Origin: Wohlfahrtiimonas larvae_A
GTDB taxonomy: Bacteria; Pseudomonadota; Gammaproteobacteria; Cardiobacteriales; Wohlfahrtiimonadaceae
Length of the DNA stretch: 64,000 bases
Direction of reading: 5' to 3'
Assembly: GCA_040394195.1 (NCBI GenBank)
Contig: JBEBSR010000004.1
Coordinates: 27,720-91,719, forward strand
How positions within the stretch are numbered: position 1 is the first letter of the stretch; each line of letters opens with the position of its first letter. Below, piece by piece: positions 27,702 through 36,849 of this stretch. The notes beneath the pieces were generated by a model that had not been told where the DNA came from, ran no database searches, and saw only the letters and a list, made by a program, of their open reading frames with translations. The translations under genes and the position numbers were made by a program.

Positions 27702-28193
27702 ATGTTTAAGAAATTAAAATCTATCTATGCAACCTTCTCTTTACTAGAATTAAGAAAAGGCTTAGCGATCACGTTTCGCTACATGTTTCGTCCTAAGATA
27801 ACGATCAGTTATCCTGAGGAAAAAACTCCACAATCTCCACGTTTTAGAGGATTGCACGCATTGCGTCGTTATCCAAATGGAGAAGAGCGTTGTATCGCAT
27901 GTAAATTATGTGAATCAGCATGTCCAGCACAAGCAATCAACATCGAATCAGATGAACGTGCAGATGGCACTCGCCGTACAACACGTTACGACATTGATCT
28001 ATTCAAATGCGTATTTTGTGGTTTATGCGAAGAGGCTTGTCCTGTTGATTCAATCGTATTGACACGTACTTTTGATTACCACATGGAAACAAAAGGTGAC
28101 AATATTATGTGTAAAGAAAAACTATTAGCGCTTGGGGATCGTTTAGAACCACAAATCGCTAAGGATCGCGCAGCAGACGCGAAATTTCGCTAA
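27702..28193 (+). CDS. nuoI: NADH-quinone oxidoreductase subunit I
   Basis: Ferredoxin-like subunit with two [4Fe-4S] clusters (N6a, N6b). Cys ligands are 64, 67, 70, 74 (CIACKLCESACP) and 103, 106, 109, 113 (CVFCGLCEEACP). Length 163; N-terminal amphipathic helix contacts the membrane arm. Confidence 0.98.
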   Translation: MFKKLKSIYATFSLLELRKGLAITFRYMFRPKITISYPEEKTPQSPRFRGLHALRRYPNGEERCIACKLCESACPAQAINIESDERADGTRRTTRYDIDLFKCVFCGLCEEACPVDSIVLTRTFDYHMETKGDNIMCKEKLLALGDRLEPQIAKDRAADAKFR

Positions 28194-28205
28194 GGAGGCT
28201 GCAGA

Positions 28206-28871
28206 ATGTTATTAAAAATATTATTTTATGTATTCTCTTTGATCCTACTTTACGCAGCAGTGCGTGTGATTACAGCACGTAACCCTGTGACAGCAGTGAT
28301 GCACTTGATTCTATGCTTTGTGACAACCGCTGCATTGTGGATGTTGATTCAAGCTGAGTTCTTAGGATTGGCACTTGTAGTGATCTACGTAGGTGCTGTA
28401 ATGGTTCTTTTCCTCTTCGTTGTGATGATGATCGACGTTTCTACTGAATTAGTGAAACAAGGTTTCATCAAATACTTGCCACTTGGCATTGTATTGACGT
28501 TGATTATGATCGTAGAAATGGGCATGGTTTTAGTGGGCAAGCAATCGGTGTTTGCAGAAACTCATCCATACGCAGTGGAAGTTGTATCATCAACAGTTTC
28601 AGCGAGTTACAGCAACACAGCAAGCTTAGGTATGTATTTATATACACACTATATTTATGCATTTGAAATTGTGGCATTGATCTTATTAGTGGGCATGATT
28701 GCAGCAATCAGCTTAACGATTCGCCCACGCCGTAGTTATACAAGATATATGCCTGTGAGCGAGCAGTTAAAAGCTAGACCAGAAGAAAGATTAAAAGTGG
28801 TGAAATTGGATGCATCTCAGTGGGAAGCTTTACCAGTTGAAACACCAACAGCTGAGAAAGGGGAGGGCTAA
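28206..28871 (+). CDS. nuoJ: NADH-quinone oxidoreductase subunit J
   Basis: Membrane-arm subunit of 221 residues with five spans; the N-terminal ARNPVTAVMHLILCFVTTAALW and IYVGAVMVLFLFVVMMID blocks are characteristic (the latter includes the pi-bulge helix). A perfect AAGGAGG ribosome site precedes it. It ends with a soluble tail of about 45 residues and is 2 bases from nuoK. Confidence 0.97.
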   Translation: MLLKILFYVFSLILLYAAVRVITARNPVTAVMHLILCFVTTAALWMLIQAEFLGLALVVIYVGAVMVLFLFVVMMIDVSTELVKQGFIKYLPLGIVLTLIMIVEMGMVLVGKQSVFAETHPYAVEVVSSTVSASYSNTASLGMYLYTHYIYAFEIVALILLVGMIAAISLTIRPRRSYTRYMPVSEQLKARPEERLKVVKLDASQWEALPVETPTAEKGEG

Positions 28872-28873
28872 GC

Positions 28874-29206
28874 ATGCAACTATTGGTAACAGATTATATT
28901 ATGCTGGCCAGTGCAGTATTCTGTATTGGTATGGCAGGCATTTTCATTAACCGTAAGAACATCGTTGTGTTATTGATGTCGATTGAGTTGATGTTATTAG
29001 CTTCCAACATCTTGTTTGTGGCATTTTCTAAGTTCTCAGGTAATTTTTTGGTACCTTCTTCAGAAGATCCAGCAGGGCAAGTTTTTGTTTTCTTTGTATT
29101 AGCGGTTGCAGCTGCGGAAGTGGCGATTGGTTTAGCAATTCTGATTCAAGTTTATAGAAAACGTCAAACCATCAATGTCGATGAAATGGATGAGTTAAAA
29201 GGATAA
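28874..29206 (+). CDS. nuoK: NADH-quinone oxidoreductase subunit K
   Basis: Small three-span subunit (110 residues) homologous to MrpC. SIELMLLASNILFVAFS and VLAVAAAEVAIGLAILIQVYR hold the two conserved membrane glutamates used in proton transfer. Length slightly above the usual 100. Confidence 0.97.
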   Translation: MQLLVTDYIMLASAVFCIGMAGIFINRKNIVVLLMSIELMLLASNILFVAFSKFSGNFLVPSSEDPAGQVFVFFVLAVAAAEVAIGLAILIQVYRKRQTINVDEMDELKG

Positions 29207-29210
29207 TACT

Positions 29211-31214
29211 ATGAAGACTATCTATTTATTAATCGCATTTTTACCTTTGATTGGTGCTGCATTGGCTGGATTAATGTGCCGCATTATTTCTAATAAAGTT
29301 GCGCATACAATTACAATTGGATTAGTGGCTGTATCAGCTGCATTGTCTGCATATACATTATATGTGCATGCAACAGGCGCTGTGCCAACATTCAATGGTA
29401 ATGTTTACGAGTGGATGAGCGTTGGCTCAATTTCAGTGGCTGTGGGTTTCCTTGTGGATAACTTAACAGCGATGATGCTTGTGGTTGTGACATTCGTATC
29501 ATTGATGGTTCACATCTACTCAATCGGCTATATGAAAGGCGATGAAGGTTACAATCGTTTCTTCAGCTACATTTCATTGTTCACATTCTCAATGTTGATG
29601 TTAGTCATGTCGAATAACTTAATGCAGCTCTTCTTCGGTTGGGAAGCAGTAGGTTTAGTGTCATATCTCTTGATTGGTTTCTGGTTCAAGCGCTCAACAG
29701 CAACTTACGCAAATATGAAAGCGTTCGTTGTGAATCGTGTGGGTGACTTTGGTTTCATCGTAGGTATTGCGAGCTTGGTATATCTAACTGGCAATTTACA
29801 TTATGATGATATCTTCAGTTCAGTGAGTGCAAATCCTGGTTTGTTGTCACAAACTTGGAGTTTCTTAGGCACAGAGTGGAATGTATTAACATTTGCAGCG
29901 ATCTTTTTATTCATTGGTGCAATGGGTAAATCAGCGCAAGTTCCATTACATGTTTGGTTACCAGATTCAATGGAAGGCCCAACGCCAATCTCTGCATTGA
30001 TTCACGCAGCGACAATGGTTACGGCAGGTATTTTCATGGTTTCTCGTTTATCACCCATCTTTGAATTATCAGATGCAGCATTGTCATTCATCATGATCAT
30101 TGGTGCGATCACTGCATTGTTCATGGGTATTTTGGGTATCTTCCAAAATGATATTAAGCGTGTGGTTGCGTATTCAACGTTATCTCAATTGGGCTATATG
30201 ACAGTTGCTTTGGGTGCATCAGCATACTCAGCAGCAGTATTCCATTTGATGACTCATGCATTCTTTAAAGCATTATTATTCTTGGCAGCAGGTTCTGTAA
30301 TCATTGGTATGCACCACGAACAAGATATGCGATTCATGGGTGGTTTACGTAAGAAGATGCCAATCACATGGTTAACATGTTTGATCGGTACATTGGCATT
30401 GATTGGTACGCCATTCTTCTCAGGCTACTTCTCAAAAGATGCCATCATCTTAGCAGTAGGCAATAGTAATATCTTTGGTAGTGGCTTTGCATATTTCGCA
30501 GTGATTGCGAGTGTGTTCATCACAGCATTATATTCACTCCGATTATATTTCTTAGTGTTCCACGGTAAAGCACGCTATAAAATTGATCCAACATTGGATG
30601 AACATGATCACAAACAAGGTTACTTGGCACATGAGCCACATGAATCACCATTAGTTGTGACTGGTCCATTAATTTTGTTAGCAATTCCATCATTGTTAGT
30701 GGGTATGTTTGTTGCGGGTGATTTCATCACAGGTTCTTTCTTGAAAGATGCAATTACAGTGAGCAGTGCACATGATGCAATGGCTAAAGTAGCTGAAGAG
30801 TTCCATGGTGTATTAGCAATGGGCTTACATGGCTTTATTACTTTGCCAGTTTGGTTAGCAATTTTCGGTGCGGCCGCTGCTTGGTATATGTACTTGAAAA
30901 ATCCAGCAGTGGAAGCAAGCTATACAGCAACATTACAGCGTACTGGTTTGATGAAAATCTTTGCTAACAAATACTACTTTGATGATATCAACCAGAAATA
31001 CATTGCTGATGGTGCTGTATCTTTAGGTAGCTTCTTCTGGAAGAAAGTGGATGATCGCATCATCGATCAAACAGCTGTATATGGTTCTGCTGCTTTAATG
31101 TCTAAATTAGGTGGCGTATTTAGAAAACTTCAAACCGGTTATCTCTACCACTCTGCGTCATTAATGGCGGTTGGATTGGTTGTATTGATGACTTGGGTAA
31201 TCATTTTTAAATAA
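29211..31214 (+). CDS. nuoL: NADH-quinone oxidoreductase subunit L
   Basis: Largest antiporter-like proton-pumping subunit, 667 residues, with a long lateral helix at the C-terminus. FFGWEAVGLVSYLLIGFW carries the key Glu, KSAQVPLHVWLPDSMEGPTPISALIHAATMV the Lys/His channel, and FKALLFLAAGSVI the half-closed helix. It starts 4 bases after nuoK. Confidence 0.98.
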   Translation: MKTIYLLIAFLPLIGAALAGLMCRIISNKVAHTITIGLVAVSAALSAYTLYVHATGAVPTFNGNVYEWMSVGSISVAVGFLVDNLTAMMLVVVTFVSLMVHIYSIGYMKGDEGYNRFFSYISLFTFSMLMLVMSNNLMQLFFGWEAVGLVSYLLIGFWFKRSTATYANMKAFVVNRVGDFGFIVGIASLVYLTGNLHYDDIFSSVSANPGLLSQTWSFLGTEWNVLTFAAIFLFIGAMGKSAQVPLHVWLPDSMEGPTPISALIHAATMVTAGIFMVSRLSPIFELSDAALSFIMIIGAITALFMGILGIFQNDIKRVVAYSTLSQLGYMTVALGASAYSAAVFHLMTHAFFKALLFLAAGSVIIGMHHEQDMRFMGGLRKKMPITWLTCLIGTLALIGTPFFSGYFSKDAIILAVGNSNIFGSGFAYFAVIASVFITALYSLRLYFLVFHGKARYKIDPTLDEHDHKQGYLAHEPHESPLVVTGPLILLAIPSLLVGMFVAGDFITGSFLKDAITVSSAHDAMAKVAEEFHGVLAMGLHGFITLPVWLAIFGAAAAWYMYLKNPAVEASYTATLQRTGLMKIFANKYYFDDINQKYIADGAVSLGSFFWKKVDDRIIDQTAVYGSAALMSKLGGVFRKLQTGYLYHSASLMAVGLVVLMTWVIIFK

Positions 31215-31221
31215 GGACATA

Positions 31222-32745
31222 ATGATGAGTATCGAAAATATGCCTTGGTTGAGTTTAGTGATTTGGGTTCCGATCATTACAGGGATTGCAACACTACTAA
31301 TTGGCGATAAAAATGCTTGCCGTGTAAGAATGTTTGCATTGGCAGCAAGTATTGTGACATTAATCGTGTCATTACCATTGTATGGCGCGTTTAACACAGA
31401 AACATACGCAATGCAGTTTGTGGAGTTGAAATCTTGGATTCCAGCGTTGAGCATCAACTATCATTTGGGTGTGGATGGTTTATCTATGCCATTCATCCTA
31501 TTAACAAGCTTCATGACAGTGATTGTTGTGATTGCAGGTTGGGATGTGATTACGTATAAACGTCACCAATACTTTGGTGCGTTCTTAATCATGGCTGGTT
31601 TGATGAACGGTGTATTTGCAGCAATGGATTCAGTATTGTTCTATGTATTCTTTGAAGCAATGTTGATCCCTATGTTCTTGATCATCGGTATTTGGGGCGG
31701 CCCGAATCGTGTTCAAGCAGCATTAAAATTCTTCTTATACACATTCTTAGGTTCAATCTTCTTATTGGTTGCAATCATTTATTTGTATTTACAATCAAAT
31801 GGTCAAACATTTGGTATCGAAGCATTCTCACATTTAGATCTAACATTATCTCAACAAAAATGGTTATTGTTGGCATTCTTAGCAGGCTTTGCTGTGAAAG
31901 TACCAATGTGGCCAGTTCACACATGGTTGCCTTCAGCTCACGTTGAAGCACCTACAGGTGGTTCTGTGATTTTGGCGGCGATTACATTGAAAATTGGTGG
32001 TTATGGCTTCCTACGTTTCATGTTGCCAATCGTGCCAGAAGGTATCGCATTCTTTGCACCAATGATCATCGCAATGAGCATCATCGCAATCATCTACATC
32101 TCATTTGTTGCTTTGGCACAAAAAGATATGAAGAAATTGATTGCTTACTCATCAATCGCTCACATGGGTTTTGTGACATTAGGCTTTGTATTACCAGTAG
32201 CATTTACAGATGCACCATTGGCAGCTAACCAAATGGCAATCCAAGGCGGTATGATGCAGATGATCTCTCATGGTTTCGTGTCAGCGGCGATGTTCTTATC
32301 CATCGGTGTGCTATATGACAGAGTTCATTCACGTGAAATTGCGGATTACGGTGGTGTAATTAACCGTATGCCAATTTTCGGTGCATTCTTCATCTTCTTT
32401 GCAATGGCAAACTCAGGTTTACCAGGTACATCAGGCTTCATTGGTGAGTTCTGGGTATTATTGGCGAGCTTCCATTATGGTATCTACATCACAATTGCAG
32501 TGGCAACATCATTGATCTTGAGTGCAGCTTACAACTTATGGTTAACAAAACGTGTAATCTTGGGTGAAGCAGTGCATCAGCATGTGAAAGAGTTAAAAGA
32601 TATCAATTCTCGCGAATATTTCTTGTTAGCAATTTTAGCAATCTTTATTGTTCTATTAGGTGTATGGCCAGCGCCACTCGCCAATGTTATGCAGGCATCA
32701 ATTGATCACCTCTTAACAAATATTACAATCATTGGTCAGCCATAG
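31222..32745 (+). CDS. nuoM: NADH-quinone oxidoreductase subunit M
   Basis: Second antiporter-like subunit, 507 residues, 14 predicted spans. FFEAMLIPMFLIIGIWGG holds the proton-channel Glu; KVPMWPVHTWLPSAHVEAPTGGSVILA is the conserved mid-membrane block. AAGGA lies 5 bases before the first of two adjacent ATGs (31222, 31225). Confidence 0.98.
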   Translation: MMSIENMPWLSLVIWVPIITGIATLLIGDKNACRVRMFALAASIVTLIVSLPLYGAFNTETYAMQFVELKSWIPALSINYHLGVDGLSMPFILLTSFMTVIVVIAGWDVITYKRHQYFGAFLIMAGLMNGVFAAMDSVLFYVFFEAMLIPMFLIIGIWGGPNRVQAALKFFLYTFLGSIFLLVAIIYLYLQSNGQTFGIEAFSHLDLTLSQQKWLLLAFLAGFAVKVPMWPVHTWLPSAHVEAPTGGSVILAAITLKIGGYGFLRFMLPIVPEGIAFFAPMIIAMSIIAIIYISFVALAQKDMKKLIAYSSIAHMGFVTLGFVLPVAFTDAPLAANQMAIQGGMMQMISHGFVSAAMFLSIGVLYDRVHSREIADYGGVINRMPIFGAFFIFFAMANSGLPGTSGFIGEFWVLLASFHYGIYITIAVATSLILSAAYNLWLTKRVILGEAVHQHVKELKDINSREYFLLAILAIFIVLLGVWPAPLANVMQASIDHLLTNITIIGQP

Positions 32746-32761
32746 AAAGGATTAAATCATT

Positions 32762-34210
32762 ATGAGTAGCGGATTAACTTCAATGGACTTTATTGCAATC
32801 TTGCCGGAATTAGTTCTGACAATTGCAGTGATTGGCGTCCTGTTATTGGAATGTTTTAGTAAGCAAAGTCGCATTATGACGATCCATCTTTTCAGCATGG
32901 CTTCAATTTTAGTGGCATTTGTTTTGTTGTTAACGATGGTTCCATCAGGATTAGAAAATCAATATTTCTGGAATAGCGAAATTGTTGTGAATAGCACGAA
33001 TGGACAACTTAAGAGTGCAATGCTGTTAGTTGTGTTATTAGGCTTGATCTACAGCTTTCCAAAATTATCAGAATCTAACTTAAACCATTCTGAATATTAT
33101 ATTTTGATCCTATTATCAACGATTGGTATGTTGGTATTGGTTTCGGCAAATACATTATTAATGGTGTATTTAGGTTTAGAGCTTATGTCATTACCTATGT
33201 ATGCATTAGTGGCATTCAATCGTAAAGATGGCAAAGCAACAGAAGCAGCAATGAAGTATTTTGTGATGGGCGCAATGGCATCAGCGATCTTATTATTCGG
33301 TATGGGATTATTGTACGGTGTTGGCCAATCGTTAAATTTAGAAACAATTGGCAAAGCAATGGTGGCGTTAGCTTCTCAGAACTTTGATCAAAATATCTTA
33401 ATTCTAACTTTTTCATTGGTATTCATCGTTGTAGGCATCGCATTCAAATTGGGTGCAGCACCTTTCCATTCTTGGGTGCCAGATGTGTACGAAGGTGCGC
33501 CAGCGCCTGTTGCAATGTTCATTGGTGCAGCACCAAAGATCGCAGCAATTAGCATGGCTTATTCATTGCTGAAAGTGGCAGGTTATGAAGTGACATTGCA
33601 ATGGCAACAAATGTTGGCAATCGTTGCAGTGTTATCCTTTATCATTGGTAACTTTGTCGCACTTCGCCAAACAAATTTGCGTCGTATGCTCGGTTATTCA
33701 GCTGTATCACATGCAGGTTTCATGTTGTTAGGTTTGTTTGCAGGTAATGATACTGGTATTCCATCAGCAGCATATTTCTATGCGATTACCTATGCATTCA
33801 CAACAACAGCAGCTTTCGGCTTCATTTTGTTGGTGAATAAAGATGGCCAATCGATTCAAAATATTTCTGATTTGAAAGGCTTTGGTCGTCAGCATGGTTA
33901 CTTAGGTGTATTGATGGCATTGATCATGTTATCCATGGGCGGTATTCCTCCATTTGTGGGCTTCTTTGCAAAATTATTCGTATTGCAAAATGCTTACAAT
34001 GCAAGTTATGGCTTCTTGGTCATCATTGGTTTATTGGCATCAGTAGTTGGCTTATTCTACTACTTGCGCATCATCAAAGTAATGTTCTTTGATCAACAAG
34101 ATGACAATGCAAATATCTCCATTACAAATTGCATCGGTTCACGTACAATTTTCTCTGTAAACGTGTTATTGATTGTATTGTTGGGTTTAGTACCAACATT
34201 GATTATGTAA
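32762..34210 (+). CDS. nuoN: NADH-quinone oxidoreductase subunit N
   Basis: Third antiporter-like subunit and last gene of complex I, 482 residues. YLGLELMSLPMYALVAFNRKD and KLGAAPFHSWVPDVYEGAPAPV are diagnostic. Two stop codons (TAA TAA) end it. mogA follows after a 13-base gap and may be read from the same transcript. Confidence 0.98.
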   Translation: MSSGLTSMDFIAILPELVLTIAVIGVLLLECFSKQSRIMTIHLFSMASILVAFVLLLTMVPSGLENQYFWNSEIVVNSTNGQLKSAMLLVVLLGLIYSFPKLSESNLNHSEYYILILLSTIGMLVLVSANTLLMVYLGLELMSLPMYALVAFNRKDGKATEAAMKYFVMGAMASAILLFGMGLLYGVGQSLNLETIGKAMVALASQNFDQNILILTFSLVFIVVGIAFKLGAAPFHSWVPDVYEGAPAPVAMFIGAAPKIAAISMAYSLLKVAGYEVTLQWQQMLAIVAVLSFIIGNFVALRQTNLRRMLGYSAVSHAGFMLLGLFAGNDTGIPSAAYFYAITYAFTTTAAFGFILLVNKDGQSIQNISDLKGFGRQHGYLGVLMALIMLSMGGIPPFVGFFAKLFVLQNAYNASYGFLVIIGLLASVVGLFYYLRIIKVMFFDQQDDNANISITNCIGSRTIFSVNVLLIVLLGLVPTLIM

Positions 34211-34223
34211 TAAAGGGAAAAAG

Positions 34224-34787
34224 ATGATGAAGATTGGTTTAGTATCTGTGAGTGACCGCGCAAGCCAAGGCGTTTATCAAGATGAAGGTATTCCTTCCTT
34301 GAAAGCTTGGTTAGCAAAAACAATCACAACACCTGTTGAGTTTATGGAAGCGCTTATTCCAGATACACAATCTGAAATCGAAGCAACGTTAATTCGATTA
34401 GTGGACAATGAAAACTGTTCTTTAGTATTAACAACAGGCGGAACAGGGCCAGCGATTCGTGATGTAACGCCTGAAGCAACATTGGCTGTAGGTACAAAGG
34501 AAATGCCAGGATTTGGTGAGCAAATGCGCCAAATCAGTTTGTATTATGTACCAACGGCGATTTTATCGCGCCAAGTTGCAGTGATTCGCAATCAAGCTTT
34601 GATTGTGAATTTACCAGGCCGTCCTAAAGCCATTGAAGAAACATTGGGTGGCGTTCGTGGTGAAGACAATGAAGTGATTGTGCATGGTATTTTCTCAGCA
34701 ATTCCTTATTGTTTAGATTTGATTGGCGCACCTTTCATTGAAACTGATGAATCTATTTGTAAGGCTTTTCGTCCGAAAAAGAAATAA
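34224..34787 (+). CDS. mogA: Molybdopterin adenylyltransferase MogA
   Basis: Adenylates molybdopterin before molybdenum insertion by MoeA. The MoaB/Mog fold is shown by SVSDRASQGVYQDEG near the start, LTTGGTGPAIRDVTPEAT (the MPT-binding motif) and NLPGRPKAIEETL. Length 187. GGGAAAAAG precedes the ATG pair. Position directly after nuoN suggests cotranscription; no other moa or moe gene is near. Confidence 0.93.
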   Translation: MMKIGLVSVSDRASQGVYQDEGIPSLKAWLAKTITTPVEFMEALIPDTQSEIEATLIRLVDNENCSLVLTTGGTGPAIRDVTPEATLAVGTKEMPGFGEQMRQISLYYVPTAILSRQVAVIRNQALIVNLPGRPKAIEETLGGVRGEDNEVIVHGIFSAIPYCLDLIGAPFIETDESICKAFRPKKK

Positions 34788-36290
34788 ATGATCGAATTAT
34801 TCAAACAAATTGAATGGAATAATGCTCTCCTTATTGTGATAGGGGGAGCTTTTCTTTTAGGGATTGGGCTAATGGCTATCATTGGCTCGATGAAACAAAC
34901 TCGCTTGCGTGCCGAACATGATTATTTGCAAGATGCTTATCATCAACTGCAAGATACTAATCACAATCTCACGCAAGAATTGAAGCAGAGCCAAACGCAA
35001 GCACATATGCACGAAACAAATCTCGCGAGAGCTATTGCCAATATTCAAGCAGCCAAAGAGCACATTGAAGATTTACGTAGTCGCTTGCAGAAATACGAAC
35101 AATTGATGCTGACAAAAGAGCAAGAAATTAGAAATCTCTTTGAAAAAAATCAGTTATTAGAATTAGAATCCACAAAAATTCAAACTTATGTAGAAGAGCG
35201 TGAAGCCTTCTTTGATTCACAAATTCTACAGCTACAAGAAAATAAAGTAGCATTGAGTCAAGAGTTTGAAAACTTAGCCAATAAGATTTTTGAAGAGAAA
35301 GGCAAAATCTTCAAGGAGCACAATCAAGCAGGATTAGAATCATTACTACAGCCTTTCAAAGAACAAATTGAAGGCTTTCAAAAACGTGTGAATGAAGTAC
35401 ACACAGAATCTAGTAAAGATCATTCCACACTGAATGCAGAAATTCGTAAAGTGATGGAAATTGGCTTAGCCATGAGCGAAGAAGCCAATAATCTAGCTTC
35501 TGCTTTAAAAGGTGATTCACAAAAACGTGGTGCTTGGGGCGAAGCACAGTTGCGTAAAACATTAGAATTGAGCGGATTAATGAAAGATGCTCACTTTGAA
35601 ATTCAAACAAGTTTCCGTGATCAAGAAGGTAAGCAGAAGATTACAGATTTCTTGATTAATTTGCCCGATGGCAAACACATTATCGTTGATAGCAAAGTTT
35701 CCTTGAATGCATTTGAACGTGCAATGTCTGCGGAAGATGATTTAGAGTTTGAACGTGCATTGAAAGAGCATGTGAATGCAGTAAAACGCCACATTGAAGA
35801 TTTATCACGTAAGGATTACAGCAGTTTATCAGGCGTTCATAGCCCGAATTTTGTATTGATGTTTATGCCGATTGAATCCGCTTACATTGAAGTTTTGAAA
35901 TATCAGCCTGAAATCTATGATTATGGTTATCAAAAAAATGTGATTTTAGTTTCCCATACGACATTGATGCCAATTTTAAGAACCATTTCAAATTTATGGA
36001 TGATTGAACACAGCACAGCAGAAGCAAGAGAAATCAGTGAGCGTGCAGGTGAAATCTATAATCAAGTGTGCACAATTGCGGAGCGATTGCAAAAACTCGG
36101 TGGTTCATTGAACACTGTGAGCATGCATTATAATGGCACAGTGACGGCACTAGTTGGGCAACAAGGTTTATATGGCAAAGTGGAGCGTTTTAATCAATTA
36201 TCCGCCAAAGCCCACAAAGAAATGCCTAAAGTTGAAGCAATTTATCCTGATCATCAAGTTGAGCGTTTAATTAATATCAAAGAAGCATGA
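34788..36290 (+). CDS. rmuC: DNA recombination protein RmuC family
   Basis: RmuC-like protein, implicated in other bacteria in limiting inversions and in handling of DNA ends, with a nuclease-like fold. It has an N-terminal membrane anchor (about 14-33), a long coiled coil (about 40-220), and the RmuC domain with GAWGEAQLRKTLELSGL, FLINLPDGKHIIVDSKVSLNAFERA and SPNFVLMFMPIESAYIEVL. Length 500 is normal. Its ATG directly follows the mogA stop. The sequence upstream of the coil is Gln-rich. Confidence 0.93.
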   Translation: MIELFKQIEWNNALLIVIGGAFLLGIGLMAIIGSMKQTRLRAEHDYLQDAYHQLQDTNHNLTQELKQSQTQAHMHETNLARAIANIQAAKEHIEDLRSRLQKYEQLMLTKEQEIRNLFEKNQLLELESTKIQTYVEEREAFFDSQILQLQENKVALSQEFENLANKIFEEKGKIFKEHNQAGLESLLQPFKEQIEGFQKRVNEVHTESSKDHSTLNAEIRKVMEIGLAMSEEANNLASALKGDSQKRGAWGEAQLRKTLELSGLMKDAHFEIQTSFRDQEGKQKITDFLINLPDGKHIIVDSKVSLNAFERAMSAEDDLEFERALKEHVNAVKRHIEDLSRKDYSSLSGVHSPNFVLMFMPIESAYIEVLKYQPEIYDYGYQKNVILVSHTTLMPILRTISNLWMIEHSTAEAREISERAGEIYNQVCTIAERLQKLGGSLNTVSMHYNGTVTALVGQQGLYGKVERFNQLSAKAHKEMPKVEAIYPDHQVERLINIKEA

Positions 36291-36365
36291 TTGAAATAGC
36301 AGTTTCGTAATTCTTAGCCTACAATACACAGATATGCTACATATTTTTCTTGTTAAGGATTTTTC

Positions 36366-36848
36366 ATGGATATCGTTATTCTCTTTGCCCCAAATTTTCC
36401 TGAGCTGGCAGAGCAGTTTGCTTCATTAAATGCTCAGAAAGTAACTGTGATAGAGCAAGATCACGATATCTATCCTTTAGTTGAAAAACACAAGCTTGTC
36501 AGTGTTTCATATGAAACATGGAACTTTGTATGCATGAATATTGAGAGTTGTTTTGATGATAACTTTGCACAAAATCTAAAAAAACTCTCTAAAAATCAAG
36601 AACTATATATGTTTGCTGTGAATGATTCCGTGAATGGCTTATGGTTTGAACAATATAAAAATGGTCAATTATCACGCCATTGGATGGAAGTGGATTTAGA
36701 AATTGAAGGCAATATGGGTGAATATTTGTCTGCTGAACAAGCTCTAAATTATCCATTCATTGATGAGCCTTATGAAGATGTTGGGCAAGAATTATTATAT
36801 GAAATGATCTTTGAGATCACAGGCTTTGATATCACAGAAACATTTTGA
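36366..36848 (+). CDS. Uncharacterised acidic protein
   Basis: 160 residues, strongly acidic, no signal peptide or membrane span. The start MDIVILFAPNFPELAEQF and a Trp-rich middle (GLWFEQYKNGQLSRHWMEV) suggest a compact alpha/beta fold; I do not recognise the family. AAGGA is 8 bases upstream of the ATG. The stop lies 1 base before the pabB-pabC start, so the two are coupled, but no role in folate synthesis is implied. Small acidic proteins of this type are sometimes immunity proteins; nothing here supports that beyond size and charge. Confidence 0.75.
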   Translation: MDIVILFAPNFPELAEQFASLNAQKVTVIEQDHDIYPLVEKHKLVSVSYETWNFVCMNIESCFDDNFAQNLKKLSKNQELYMFAVNDSVNGLWFEQYKNGQLSRHWMEVDLEIEGNMGEYLSAEQALNYPFIDEPYEDVGQELLYEMIFEITGFDITETF

Positions 36849-36849
36849 T

